A stretch of 64,000 nucleotides of DNA, from contig MKVK01000011.1 of the NCBI GenBank assembly GCA_001898825.1, forward strand, positions 372,001 to 436,000. The letters are read 5' to 3'. Of this stretch, positions 7,771 to 17,392 are shown piece after piece (position 1 is the first letter of the stretch; every line of letters begins with the position of its first letter). Position numbers and translations under genes: made by a program. Under the pieces are notes generated by a model that did not search any database, was not told where the DNA came from, and worked only from the letters and a program-made list of their open reading frames with translations. The DNA is from Magnetospirillum sp. 64-120 (GTDB taxonomy: Bacteria > Pseudomonadota > Alphaproteobacteria > Rhodospirillales > Magnetospirillaceae).

Positions 7771-9147
7771 TCAGAAATACTCCAGCCGTACCGAGAACAT
7801 CTTTTCCACCTTCTTCACCGCCTCGGCGGCGGCGAACAGCACCACCCGGTCGCCAGCCTGCACCACGGTGTTGCCACGCGGACTGATCATGGCGCCATTG
7901 CGGACCACCGCGCCCAGCAGCACGCCGTTGGGCAGCTTGACGTCACGCAGCGGCTTGCCCACCAGGCTGGAGGTTTCCAGCGCGTCGGCCTCGATCAACT
8001 CGCCGAAGCCTTCATGCAGGGAATGCACAGCGTGGATGCGGCCCCGGCGCACATGCTGCAGGATGTTGGACACGGTGATGGCGCGTGGGCTGATCACCAC
8101 GTCGATACCCAAGGGGCCCATCAACGCGTTGTAGGTGGTCTTGTTGATCAGGCTCATGGCGCGGCGTGCCCCATAGCGCTTGGCCAACAGCGACGCCAGG
8201 ATGTTGGTTTCGTCGTCATTGGTCACCGAAACCACGGTCTCGGCGGCGCCCACATTGGCCTCGGTCAGGATTTCCGGATCCAGAACGTCGCCGTTCAGCA
8301 CCACCGTGCGGTTCAGGGTCTTGGCCACATATTCGGCGCGTTCCTTGTTCATCTCGATGATCTTGACGGTGGCGCCGGGATGGGCTTCCTCGATCTGCTG
8401 GGCCAGGAACAGGCCGATGTTGCCGCCGCCGAAAATGACGATGCGCCGGGCCTCGCGGTCCTCGCGGCCAAAGGCCGCCAGCGCCCGGTCCACCTGTTCG
8501 GTGTCAACGACGAAATAAACCTCGTCGCCTTCCAGCATCTGGTCTTCCGCCGTCGGAACGATGGGCTTGCCGTCACGCACGATGCCGATGATGACGATGT
8601 TAAGGTCGGGAAACAAAACGGTCAGCTGCCGCAACGGGGTGTTGATCAGCGGCGTGTCCTCGTCGCAGCGCACCCCGATCAGGCGCACCTTGTCGCCGGC
8701 CATGGGAATGACATCCAGGGCGCCCGGCACCTGCAAGCGCCGGGTGATGGCGCGCGCCACTTCGATTTCCGGGCTGATGATGACGTCGATGGGCATGTGG
8801 TCGCGGGTGAACAGGTTCGACCACATGGGCTGCAAATAGGATTGGGCACGGACGCGGGCGATCTTGGTGGGGACGTCGAACAGGGAATGGGCCACCTGGC
8901 AGGCGACCATGTTGACCTCGTCGAATTGGGTCACCGCGATCAGCATATCGGCGTCGGCGGCGCCCGCCTGTTCCAGCACCGACGGGTGCGAGGCATGGCC
9001 CAGGATGGCCTGCACGTCCACCGTGTCGGTGATCTTGCGGATCAAATCCGGACGTTGGTCGATGACCGTGACGTCATTGTTTTCGCTGGCCAGATAATGG
9101 GCGATGTTGAATCCCACCATACCGGCGCCGCAGACGATAACCTTCAT
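7771..9147 (-). CDS. trkA: Trk system potassium uptake regulatory protein TrkA
   Basis: TrkA is the NAD(H)-binding cytoplasmic gating subunit of Trk potassium channels. The 458-residue protein has two RCK modules. The first Rossmann unit starts at the N-terminus (CGAGMVGFNIAHYLA) and the second near residue 235 (FGGGNIGLFLAQQIE). Each is followed by a TrkA-C domain. No trkH or trkG is present in the window, so the membrane partner is encoded elsewhere. It sits 31 bases downstream of ntrX. Confidence 0.96.
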   Translation of the reverse strand: MKVIVCGAGMVGFNIAHYLASENNDVTVIDQRPDLIRKITDTVDVQAILGHASHPSVLEQAGAADADMLIAVTQFDEVNMVACQVAHSLFDVPTKIARVRAQSYLQPMWSNLFTRDHMPIDVIISPEIEVARAITRRLQVPGALDVIPMAGDKVRLIGVRCDEDTPLINTPLRQLTVLFPDLNIVIIGIVRDGKPIVPTAEDQMLEGDEVYFVVDTEQVDRALAAFGREDREARRIVIFGGGNIGLFLAQQIEEAHPGATVKIIEMNKERAEYVAKTLNRTVVLNGDVLDPEILTEANVGAAETVVSVTNDDETNILASLLAKRYGARRAMSLINKTTYNALMGPLGIDVVISPRAITVSNILQHVRRGRIHAVHSLHEGFGELIEADALETSSLVGKPLRDVKLPNGVLLGAVVRNGAMISPRGNTVVQAGDRVVLFAAAEAVKKVEKMFSVRLEYF

Positions 9148-9178
9148 CCGTGCCCCCTATCCCATCCCCTGAACCCGG

Positions 9179-10582
9179 TCAGGGTTTGGCCTTCTCGTCG
9201 GTGTTGACGCCCAAAAGCTTGAGCTTGCGATGCAGCGCGGATCGTTCCATGCCGACGAAGGCCGCCGTACGCGAGATGTTGCCGGCGAAACGGTTGACCT
9301 GGGCCAGCAGATATTCGCGTTCAAACAATTCGCGGGCGTCGCGCAACGGCAGCGTCATGATCTCGCTGGATTTTTCCCAGCGCAAGACCGCAGGCGTAAT
9401 GGCGCTGATCTCGCCCGGCAGCATGTCGGCGCGGATGGGATCCGCCGCCTCGCCGGGGGCCATGATCAACAGCCAGTCCATGACGTTCCTGAGTTGGCGC
9501 ACATTACCCGGCCAATCATAGGCCTGCAATGCCGCCAAGGTGTCCTCGCTCAACGGTCGGGCCGAGGCGCCGGCGGCCTGCGCCGCCAGTTGCATGAAAT
9601 GCTTGGCCAACGCCGGAATGTCTTCCTTGCGCTCGCGCAATGACGGCACCCGGATGGGCACCACGTTCAGACGATAGTACAAATCCTCACGGAAACGCCC
9701 GGCGGCGATTTCCGCTTGCAGGTCGCGGTTGGTGGTGGCGATGACACGCACGTCCACTTCGACCTTGGCGGTACCGCCCACACGCTCGAAGGTCTGGTCC
9801 TGCAGCACGCGCACGATCTTGCCTTGGGTTTCCAGCGGCATGTCGGCCACTTCGTCCAGCAACAGGGTGCCGCCATGGGCCTGCTCGAAGGTGCCGATCT
9901 TCCTGGGCGCGTCGGCGGCCTCGCCGTGTTCTGTACCGAACAGTTCCACTTCCATGCGGTCGGGATGCATGGCGGCGCAGTTCAGCACCACAAAGGCGGC
10001 TTCGGCCCGCCGTGAACGGTTGTGCAGGATGCGAGCCGCCACTTCCTTGCCCGATCCCGCCGGACCAGTGATCAGCACGCGTGAGTTGGTGGGCGCCACC
10101 TTGTCGACCACCTGGCGCATCTGCTGGACGAAAGGCGAGCCGCCGACCAGATCGCCGATGGCGGCCGGCGCGCCGACGCGCAGACGAAGTTCGGCGTTTT
10201 CACGGCGCAGCTTGGCGGCTTCGATGGCCCGCTCGACGATGATCAGCAACCGGTCGGTCTTGAACGGCTTTTCGATGAAGTCGTAGGCGCCGATCTTGAT
10301 GGCTTCGACCGCAGTTTCGATGGTGCCATGACCCGAGATCATCACCACCGGCACGTCGGGATGGTCATGCTTGACCGCGGTCAGGATGCCCAAACCATCC
10401 AGGTCCGAGCCCTGCAGCCAGATGTCTTGGATGATCAAATTGGGACGACGGGCCCGCACCGCTTCCAGGGCGGCGGTCGAATTCCCCGCTTCGCGGGTGG
10501 AATAACCTTCGTCCTCAAGGATGCCGGCGATCAGGGAACGGATGTCCGCCTCATCGTCGACGATCAGAATGTCATGAGCCAT
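9179..10582 (-). CDS. ntrX: Nitrogen-regulation response regulator NtrX
   Basis: NtrX is the partner of sensor kinase NtrY. The 467-residue protein has a receiver domain (DDEADIRS acidic pair; phospho-accepting Asp in the QDIWL segment; KPF lysine) at residues 1-120. An AAA+ domain follows (GPAGSGKEVAARI Walker A; GGTLLLDEVADMP Walker B), then a Fis-type helix-turn-helix near the C-terminus. The sigma-54-contacting GAFTGA loop is absent: where NtrC reads EKGAFTGA, this protein reads EHGEAADA. It therefore probably does not drive sigma-54 open-complex formation in the usual way. It overlaps ntrY by 11 bases. Confidence 0.95.
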   Translation of the reverse strand: MAHDILIVDDEADIRSLIAGILEDEGYSTREAGNSTAALEAVRARRPNLIIQDIWLQGSDLDGLGILTAVKHDHPDVPVVMISGHGTIETAVEAIKIGAYDFIEKPFKTDRLLIIVERAIEAAKLRRENAELRLRVGAPAAIGDLVGGSPFVQQMRQVVDKVAPTNSRVLITGPAGSGKEVAARILHNRSRRAEAAFVVLNCAAMHPDRMEVELFGTEHGEAADAPRKIGTFEQAHGGTLLLDEVADMPLETQGKIVRVLQDQTFERVGGTAKVEVDVRVIATTNRDLQAEIAAGRFREDLYYRLNVVPIRVPSLRERKEDIPALAKHFMQLAAQAAGASARPLSEDTLAALQAYDWPGNVRQLRNVMDWLLIMAPGEAADPIRADMLPGEISAITPAVLRWEKSSEIMTLPLRDARELFEREYLLAQVNRFAGNISRTAAFVGMERSALHRKLKLLGVNTDEKAKP

Positions 10583-12812
10583 GATTGGACGTCATCTCAC
10601 CAGCGGAAAGCTGTTGCACGTCACCTTGCCCGAACACCATGCGGACGCGGGCACCCCCCGTCGGCGCATCTTCCAGGCGAAGATCACCCCCATGGTCTTC
10701 CACGATTTTCTTGACGATGGCAAGACCTAATCCGGTGCCCTTGGCCCGGTGGGTGACATAGGGTTCGGTCAACCGGTCGCGGTTTTCCGTCGGCAATCCC
10801 TTGCCGTTGTCGATGACGTCCAGAACGATCTGGCCGCCTTGGGTGGAAAGGGCCAAACGGACCTCGCCGGGAGGCCCGTCGGCTTGTTCGCGCCCGTGAA
10901 TGGCCTCGACCGCGTTCTTCAACAAATTGGTCAAGGCTTGGCCGAACAGCCGCGAATCACACAGCATGGGCACAGGACCATCGGGAAGTTCGCTGACGAA
11001 GGTCACGTCGGGGTAGCCGGTCTTTTGCAAGAACAGGGTCTCGCGGCAGATATTGGTCAAATCGGCCGGCTTCATCTGCGGTGCCGGCATGCGGGCAAAG
11101 GACGAGAACTCGTCGACCATGCGGCCGATGTCCCCCACCTGACGGACGATGGTGTCCACCAGGGTCGAATAAGTTTCAGGATCGCTTTGTATCTCTTTGA
11201 GATATTTACGCTTCAACCGTTCCGCCGAAAGCTGGATCGGGGTCAGCGGATTTTTGATTTCGTGGGCGATACGACGGGCCACGTCGGCCCAGGCAGCGGT
11301 CCGCTGGGCCGAAACCAATTCGGAAATGTCGTCGAAGGTGACCACATAGCCGATGATTTCCCCGCCCAGGCTTTCTGCGGCCATGCGCACCAAAAGCGTG
11401 CGCTGACGGCTGTCGCGGGTCAGCTTGATCTCGTGCTGGGTCAGCCTGTCGGGGCGGCGTCCCACCTCATCGAAGGCTTCGGCGAATTCGGGGGCCAACT
11501 CGACCAGCGGCCGGCCGTCCATCTGTTCCAGCGTGGTCGACAGCAACTCGCAGGCGGAACGGTTGGGCAGGTGGATGGCGCCATCGCGGTCCAAGCCGAT
11601 GACGCCGGCGGAAACACCCGAAAGAACGGTTTCGGTGAAACGGTTGCGTTCATCCAACGCGCGGTTGGCATCCATCAACTCCTGGCGCTGTTGGGCCAGC
11701 TGCCCGGTCATGCGGTTGAACGCCTTGACCAGGAAACCGATTTCGTCCGCCCCTTTATCCTCGGCCACATGGGCGGTCAGATCGCCCTTGCGCACCCTCT
11801 CGGCGGCGTCGATCAGCCGCACGATGGGGGTGGCCAAACTCATGGCCATGGTCAGCCCCACCCACACCGCCGCCAACAGCAGCAGCAGGGCGACGATGGC
11901 GAAGATCATGGAAAAGGCCCGTTCCAGGCTCAGGCGGCGGCCTTCCAGATGTTCGTATTCAGCCACGGCGGCCGAGGTCTGTTCCATATGGCCGATGACC
12001 TTGGGATCGACAAAGCGGCCCACGTACAAAAAGGTCTCGTCAAAGAACCCCTGCAACTGCACCAACGCACGGACACGGTCGTCGTCGTCGGTGGTCAACA
12101 CCGCCACCTCGCCGGACCGGGCCTTTTCCAAGGCCCAGAACGGAATCTGGTCCAGGTTGGCTTCAATCGAGAACGCCAGCCCAGAACGGGCCAGCACCCG
12201 GCCTTGGCCGTCGAACACCACCGCTTCGGTCAGGCCGCGCAAAGCCGCCTGGCTGGACACGAAGGTGGAAAAGCGTTGCGGCGAGCGGCTTAACAGGATG
12301 CCTTCACGGTTGATGTCATTGGCCATGGCCAGGGCGTCGCCGCCGATGATCTGCTGGTGTTCTTCCAAATAGGCCCGGGCCACCTGCAGCGACGCCTGCA
12401 GTGCGGTGCGCACCCGATCGGAAAACCAGCTTTCGACGCCGTAACGGAAAAAAACGGTCGATCCCACCGACACCACGATGGCCGGCGTGACCGCCACCAG
12501 CGAGAACAAAACGATGAAACGCAGGTGCAGCCGCGAACCGGCCGAGCCGCGCCGCCGTGCCCGCCATACCCCCAGGATGCGCACGCCGATGACCACCGCC
12601 AGGGCGACCAGCAGCAAGACATCCATGCCGATCAAGGACAGCACGGTCTTGGGGTCGGGGCCGATGGGCCCCGAAACCGTCATGGTCATGAAGGTGGCGA
12701 CCACCGACGGCACCGCCGCCAAAGTCAGGCCCAGGGCCAGCTTTCGCGCCAGACCCACGTGGCGGGCCCAGATCATCAAGCGCAGCCCCAGGCGGCGGTA
12801 GTCCGAGGCCAT
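10572..12812 (-). CDS. ntrY: Nitrogen-regulation sensor histidine kinase NtrY
   Basis: The 746-residue membrane kinase has three N-terminal transmembrane helices, an extracytoplasmic region (about residues 110-290) and a fourth helix near residue 300. These are followed by a HAMP domain, a PAS domain, the HisKA phospho-acceptor (RRIAHEIKNPLTP) and a HATPase domain (DNGKGLPTENRDR, then GTGLGLAIVKKI). This layout is that of NtrY, which senses an envelope or redox/nitrogen cue and phosphorylates NtrX. It lies between ntrC and ntrX, with a 12-base gap from ntrC. Confidence 0.95.
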   Translation of the reverse strand: MASDYRRLGLRLMIWARHVGLARKLALGLTLAAVPSVVATFMTMTVSGPIGPDPKTVLSLIGMDVLLLVALAVVIGVRILGVWRARRRGSAGSRLHLRFIVLFSLVAVTPAIVVSVGSTVFFRYGVESWFSDRVRTALQASLQVARAYLEEHQQIIGGDALAMANDINREGILLSRSPQRFSTFVSSQAALRGLTEAVVFDGQGRVLARSGLAFSIEANLDQIPFWALEKARSGEVAVLTTDDDDRVRALVQLQGFFDETFLYVGRFVDPKVIGHMEQTSAAVAEYEHLEGRRLSLERAFSMIFAIVALLLLLAAVWVGLTMAMSLATPIVRLIDAAERVRKGDLTAHVAEDKGADEIGFLVKAFNRMTGQLAQQRQELMDANRALDERNRFTETVLSGVSAGVIGLDRDGAIHLPNRSACELLSTTLEQMDGRPLVELAPEFAEAFDEVGRRPDRLTQHEIKLTRDSRQRTLLVRMAAESLGGEIIGYVVTFDDISELVSAQRTAAWADVARRIAHEIKNPLTPIQLSAERLKRKYLKEIQSDPETYSTLVDTIVRQVGDIGRMVDEFSSFARMPAPQMKPADLTNICRETLFLQKTGYPDVTFVSELPDGPVPMLCDSRLFGQALTNLLKNAVEAIHGREQADGPPGEVRLALSTQGGQIVLDVIDNGKGLPTENRDRLTEPYVTHRAKGTGLGLAIVKKIVEDHGGDLRLEDAPTGGARVRMVFGQGDVQQLSAGEMTSNHGS

Positions 12813-12824
12813 GGCCGTCCTCCG

Positions 12825-14276
12825 CTATTTCAACGCGCCACGGCCGACGGCCACATCCAATTCGCGAATTTTCTTGCGCAACGTGTTGCGGTTCAGGCCC
12901 AAAACCTGCGCCGCCTTGATCTGGTTGCCACGGGTCACTTCCAGGGCCAGCGAAATCAGCGGCCGTTCGACCTCGCGCAGCACCCGGTCATAGACGCCGG
13001 GGGGCGGCAGGCTGTCTTCGTGGCTGCTGAAATATTCGCGCAGGTGACGTTCCACCGACGCCGACAGGCCTTCGCCGTCGCCCACCGCGCTGGCGTCGGC
13101 GGCAGGCGCGCCGCCGGCCAGTTCAGCCTCGATCACCTCGATGCCGATCACTTCCTGGGAGTAAAGCGCCGCCAGACGGCGCACCAGGTTTTCCAACTCG
13201 CGCACGTTGCCGGGCCAGCGGTGACGCTTCAACCGGTCCATGGCCTGCGGATCGATGGTCTTTTGCGGCAGGCCCTCGGCCCCGCCTTGGGCCAGGAAAT
13301 GGCGGATCAGTTCCGGGATGTCCTCGGTGCGTTCGCGCAAGGGGGGCAGACGGATGGGCACCACGTTCAGGCGATAGAACAAATCCTCGCGGAACAGGCC
13401 CTGACGGATCAGCTGGGTCAGGTCGCGGTGGGTGGCGGCGACGATACGCACATTGGCGCGGATGGGCGTACGGCCGCCGACGGTGGTGTACTCGCCTTCC
13501 TGCAGCACACGCAGCAGACGGGTCTGCGCCTCGGGGGGCATGTCACCGATTTCGTCCAGGAACAGGGTGCCGCCCTCGGCCTGTTCGAAGCGGCCGGTGG
13601 CGCGCTGGGTGGCGCCGGTGAAAGCGCCCTTTTCATGGCCGAACAGCTCGCTTTCGATCAGTTCGCGGGGAATGGCCGCCATGTTGATGGCGACGAACGG
13701 ACCATTGCGGCGCTTGCCGTAATCGTGCAGCGCCCGGGCCACCAATTCCTTGCCGGTGCCCGATTCGCCGGTGATCATCACCGTCAGGTCGGTGCCCATC
13801 AGGCGGGCCAGGGTACGATAGATTTCCTGCATGGCCGGGGAACGACCGATCAGCGGCAGCTTTTCTTCGTCGTCCCCACCAGAATGACCATCGGCGGGGC
13901 TGCTGCGCGGGGTTGTCAAGGCGCGGTTGACAACTGCGACCAGTTCCTTCAGGTCAAAGGGCTTGGGCAGGTATTCGAAGGCGCCGCGCTGGGTAGCCTT
14001 GACCGCGGTCAGCAGGGTGTTCTGCGCCGACATGACGATAATGCGCATGTCGGGGCGGATCTTCTTGATACGCGGCAGCAGGTCCAAACCGCTTTCATCG
14101 GGCATCACCACGTCGGTGATCACCAGATCGCCCTCGCCTTCAGAGACCCAGCGCCACAGGGTCGAGGCGTTGCCGGTGGTGCGAACTTCGTAACCAGCGC
14201 GGCTCAGCGCCTGGGCCAGGACGGTGCGGATGCCGCGATCATCGTCGGCAACCAGAATCGTGGAATTTGCGGTCAT
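12825..14276 (-). CDS. ntrC: Nitrogen-regulation response regulator NtrC
   Basis: The 483-residue activator has a receiver domain ([10 protein letters not shown]; phospho-Asp in [13 protein letters not shown]), a sigma-54 AAA+ domain and a Fis-type DNA-binding helix-turn-helix ([22 protein letters not shown]) at the C-terminus. In the AAA+ domain, [15 protein letters not shown] is Walker [10 protein letters not shown] is the sigma-54 loop and [13 protein letters not shown] is Walker B. All parts needed for sigma-54 activation are present. Phosphorylation by NtrB under nitrogen limitation would activate ammonium-assimilation genes. It lies five bases downstream of ntrB. Confidence 0.97.
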   Translation of the reverse strand: MTANSTILVADDDRGIRTVLAQALSRAGYEVRTTGNASTLWRWVSEGEGDLVITDVVMPDESGLDLLPRIKKIRPDMRIIVMSAQNTLLTAVKATQRGAFEYLPKPFDLKELVAVVNRALTTPRSSPADGHSGGDDEEKLPLIGRSPAMQEIYRTLARLMGTDLTVMITGESGTGKELVARALHDYGKRRNGPFVAINMAAIPRELIESELFGHEKGAFTGATQRATGRFEQAEGGTLFLDEIGDMPPEAQTRLLRVLQEGEYTTVGGRTPIRANVRIVAATHRDLTQLIRQGLFREDLFYRLNVVPIRLPPLRERTEDIPELIRHFLAQGGAEGLPQKTIDPQAMDRLKRHRWPGNVRELENLVRRLAALYSQEVIGIEVIEAELAGGAPAADASAVGDGEGLSASVERHLREYFSSHEDSLPPPGVYDRVLREVERPLISLALEVTRGNQIKAAQVLGLNRNTLRKKIRELDVAVGRGALK

Positions 14277-14281
14277 CGTCC

Positions 14282-15400
14282 TTAAGCCTCGTCCCCTTCC
14301 TGCACCATCGGCAGCATGACTTTGAACACGGTACGGCGCGGCATGCTGTCGAATTCGACGATGCCCCCCAGATCGCCGACGATCTTGGCCACCAAGGCCA
14401 GCCCCAGACCGGTCCCGGTGGGCTTGGTGGTGACGAAGGCGTCGAAAAGATGCGGACGCAGGTCGTCGGGAATGCCCGACCCGTTGTCCTGGACGGTAAC
14501 CAGCAGCGGCAGGTGGCGGCGGACCTCGCTGCCCGGCACCGCCAGGCGGACGCCATGTTGGTACGCGGTCGAAATGACGATCTCGCCGCCTTCCGGCTCG
14601 ACAGCTTCGGCAGAATTTTTCACCAGGTTCAGAAACACCTGGATCAACTGGTCACGATCGCCGGCCACCGGGGGCAGCGACGGGTCGTAGTTCTCGATGA
14701 TGCGGATGTTCTTGGCGAAACCGTTTTCGGCGATGCGGCGAACGTGTTCCAGCACCTGGTGGATGTTGACGGCGCCCCGTTCCACCATGGGCTTGTCGGA
14801 AAACACTTCCATACGGTCGACCAGAGCGACGATACGGTCGGCCTCGTCGACGATCAGGCGGGTCAACACCCGGTCTTCCTCGGTCACCGAGCTTTCCAGC
14901 AACTGCGCGGCGCCTCGGATGCCCGAAAGCGGGTTCTTGACCTCGTGGGCCAGCATGGCGGCCATGGCAGACACCGACCGCGCCGCGTTGCGGCTGGACA
15001 GCGACCCGCCGATTTTCAACGCGATGGATTGTTCGTGCAGAGAAACCGCTACCGAGCCCGCGGTCTCGGTCATCGGCGCCGCCTGCACCGTCACCGTGCG
15101 CTGGCCGGTGCGCGGCGTGTCCAGCGATATGCCGTGTTCCGAAACCATCAGATTGCCGGTCCGGGCCTGTTCGACCAGCGCCATGATCGGGCTGTCGGGC
15201 GGCAGGAATTCAGTAATGGGCTTGCCCAGCAGATAAGGCGCGCCGGACTGGAACAATTGTTCGGCGGCGGCGTTGACGTATTGGATCTGGTTGGAATTGT
15301 CCAAGACCAGGATGGACGACGCCAACGACCCCAGAACCAAGGCCGGGTCGATGGACGACGTCGTCGGCCGGCGCAACATGGCTGTCACCTTTCCGATCAT
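14282..15400 (-). CDS. ntrB: Nitrogen-regulation sensor histidine kinase NtrB
   Basis: This is a soluble two-component kinase of 372 residues when started at the ATG at 15400, whose first bases overlap the dusB stop (ATGA). The longer upstream frame lies inside dusB and has no family support. It has a PAS domain ([21 protein letters not shown]), the HisKA box [14 protein letters not shown] and the HATPase boxes [20 protein letters not shown] and [12 protein letters not shown]. NtrB is controlled by PII proteins in other bacteria and acts on NtrC. No glnB is visible here. Confidence 0.96.
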   Translation of the reverse strand: MIGKVTAMLRRPTTSSIDPALVLGSLASSILVLDNSNQIQYVNAAAEQLFQSGAPYLLGKPITEFLPPDSPIMALVEQARTGNLMVSEHGISLDTPRTGQRTVTVQAAPMTETAGSVAVSLHEQSIALKIGGSLSSRNAARSVSAMAAMLAHEVKNPLSGIRGAAQLLESSVTEEDRVLTRLIVDEADRIVALVDRMEVFSDKPMVERGAVNIHQVLEHVRRIAENGFAKNIRIIENYDPSLPPVAGDRDQLIQVFLNLVKNSAEAVEPEGGEIVISTAYQHGVRLAVPGSEVRRHLPLLVTVQDNGSGIPDDLRPHLFDAFVTTKPTGTGLGLALVAKIVGDLGGIVEFDSMPRRTVFKVMLPMVQEGDEA

Positions 15401-16419
15401 GCCGCCACCTGTTCCAGCAAGGGCCGATAGAACGCCAAGATGGCGTCGCGCACGTGGTCGGGCTCGGACATCTTGTTGACCTGTGAACGGAACTCGGCGG
15501 AACCGTGCAGCCCCTTGGAATACCAAGCGACATGCTTGCGGGCCATGCGAACCCCGGTATCAAAGCCGTAATGGCTGAGCATGGAATCGAAATGTTCCAG
15601 CAAGGTCGCCATCTGCTCTTCCAGCGACGGATCGGGCAGACGCTCACCGGTGGCCAGGTAATGGGCCACTTGGCCCAGGAACCACGGCCGGCCATAGGAC
15701 CCACGGCCGATCATCACGCCATCGGCGCCCGATTGTTCCAAAGCCCGGATGGCGTCATCCAAGGTTTCGATGTCGCCATTGACGATGACCGGAATGTTCA
15801 CCGCCTCCTTGACCTGACGGACAAAGTTCCAATCGGCGGTGCCGGTATAGAATTGCTGGCGGGTGCGACCGTGGATGGTGACCATCTTGATCCCGCATTC
15901 TTCGGCGATCTTGGCCAGACGCGGCGCGTTCAGGCGCGAATGGTCCCAGCCCATGCGGCATTTCAGGGTCACCGGAACGTCCACCGCCTTGACGGTGGCT
16001 TCCATCAGCTGGCCGGCCAGGATCTCGTCCTTCATCAGGGCCGACCCAGCCTCGCCCTTGACCGCCACCTTCTTCACCGGGCAGCCCATGTTGATGTCGA
16101 TCAGCGCCGCGCCGCGATCCACGTTCATGCGGGCGGCTTCCGCCATCACGTCGGGTTCGCAGCCGGCCAGTTGCACCGACATGGGGTGTTCCTCGGCGCA
16201 GTTGCTGGCCATCTTCATGGTCTGGCGGTTGGAACGGATCATCGCCTGGCTGGCGATCATCTCGGACACCACAAGGCCGGCGCCCATGCGCTTGACCAAG
16301 CGACGGCACGGCATGTCGGTGACGCCCGACATGGGGGCCAGGATGACCGGGTTGTCCAAGGTCACCGATCCGATGGCGAGCGGACCCAGGGTGACGGATT
16401 TGCGAAGCGTGTTCTGCAT
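15397..16419 (-). CDS. dusB: tRNA-dihydrouridine synthase DusB (NifR3)
   Basis: This flavoenzyme reduces specific uridines in tRNA to dihydrouridine. The TIM-barrel protein shows APMSGVTD near the N-terminus, the catalytic-cysteine motif [26 protein letters not shown] and the FMN phosphate-binding [11 protein letters not shown]...[10 protein letters not shown]. The ATG at 16419 gives 340 residues; an upstream in-frame start at 16470 would add 17 residues of uncharacteristic sequence. As nifR3, it heads the ntrBC operon throughout alphaproteobacteria, and its stop overlaps ntrB here. Confidence 0.96.
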   Translation of the reverse strand: MQNTLRKSVTLGPLAIGSVTLDNPVILAPMSGVTDMPCRRLVKRMGAGLVVSEMIASQAMIRSNRQTMKMASNCAEEHPMSVQLAGCEPDVMAEAARMNVDRGAALIDINMGCPVKKVAVKGEAGSALMKDEILAGQLMEATVKAVDVPVTLKCRMGWDHSRLNAPRLAKIAEECGIKMVTIHGRTRQQFYTGTADWNFVRQVKEAVNIPVIVNGDIETLDDAIRALEQSGADGVMIGRGSYGRPWFLGQVAHYLATGERLPDPSLEEQMATLLEHFDSMLSHYGFDTGVRMARKHVAWYSKGLHGSAEFRSQVNKMSEPDHVRDAILAFYRPLLEQVAA

Positions 16420-16460
16420 GACTGCGTATTTATTATGCAGACGCTGCGCAACGCAACGGC

Positions 16461-16491
16461 AAAAAGGCACTTGCCAAACAGCAATGTGCCT
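16461..16491 (-). terminator. Rho-independent terminator of the cytochrome-assembly-type gene
   Basis: Read on the minus strand, AGGCAC, a one-base bulge and TTGC pair with GCAAGTGCCT around a six-base loop. A run of five T follows. It lies just past the stop at 16501 and before dusB, insulating the ntr operon from read-through. Confidence 0.8.
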
Positions 16492-16500
16492 GAAAGCGCG

Positions 16501-17295
16501 TCAGTTCAGTACTTGGGTGACGAATTTGACACCCGGATATGCCAACGTAAGCAGCAGATAGGCCATAAGCACAACCCGTGCCGCCAGCCTTCCGCGCACA
16601 CCGCAGACCCGATGACCGGTCAGCAACAGGCCGATCAGCACGAAGGCGACGATGGACAGCAAAATCTTGTGATCGAAGCGCAGCAGATGGCCGCTTTCCA
16701 GGAATTGCGTCGCCATACCGGTGGCCAGCCCCAGCCCCAGAACCACTTCGGAGGCCACCAACAGCCGCCCGGCCATGGTTTCGCTTTCCAGAACCGCCGG
16801 CAACATGCGGGTCAGCCGGGTGGGGCTTTTGCGCTTCAGCGCCCGTTCCTGCAGGAACACCGCCAACGACGCCACCGCCGCCAGGGTCAGCAGCGCATAA
16901 GTCAGGACCGAAACGACGATGTGCACGTCCACCCAGACCTGGGGAGCGGCGGCGCTGAGCGGCGGCGCCTCGACCCGCACCGCCGAAGCCAGGAAGCCCA
17001 GCACCAGCAGATAGGGCATCAGCAGCGGCGCCAGACGCCATCCCGATTGCGTGCGTGCGGCGAAAAGGGCGAACAACAAGGCGCTGGCGGCGATGGACAC
17101 CCAAAGCGTGGTCCCCAGACCGGTGCTCCACGCCCCCCACAACAAATGGGCGGACCAGGCGGAGGGACCGGCCACCGCCAAGGCGATACATGCCCAAAAG
17201 GCGTTGTCCCGCCCCGCCCCCTGGCGCAAGGGAATGGCGGCGGCGGGGATCAGGCTGAACAGAGCCAGGGCGTTAAGAAGGTTGGTCGTCGGCAT
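16501..17295 (-). CDS. YpjD/CcsA-type integral membrane protein (cytochrome c assembly family)
   Basis: The 264-residue protein has about eight hydrophobic helices and no soluble domain. The segment around residues 123-155 (VDVHIVVSVLTYALLTLAAV, then FLQERALK) matches the conserved His-containing block of the cytochrome c assembly / HemX-like family, to which E. coli YpjD belongs. Other family members handle haem or c-type cytochrome maturation, but YpjD itself is poorly understood, so I assign only the family. It is divergent from ispDF and followed by its own terminator. Confidence 0.8.
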   Translation of the reverse strand: MPTTNLLNALALFSLIPAAAIPLRQGAGRDNAFWACIALAVAGPSAWSAHLLWGAWSTGLGTTLWVSIAASALLFALFAARTQSGWRLAPLLMPYLLVLGFLASAVRVEAPPLSAAAPQVWVDVHIVVSVLTYALLTLAAVASLAVFLQERALKRKSPTRLTRMLPAVLESETMAGRLLVASEVVLGLGLATGMATQFLESGHLLRFDHKILLSIVAFVLIGLLLTGHRVCGVRGRLAARVVLMAYLLLTLAYPGVKFVTQVLN

Positions 17296-17392
17296 GGACG
17301 CGACTATAGCACCGTTTTAGCCCTAGAAAAGGGCGGGCTTGGCAGGGACCGCGCCGCTGGTTAGGCTGCGTGCCTCAAGCAAGGAGAGGATG

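Noticed and set aside
9148-16500. Sigma-54 promoter inside the ntr block
   Set aside because: Partial GGCAC/TTGC matches near 16467 are part of a terminator stem and lack the correct spacing.
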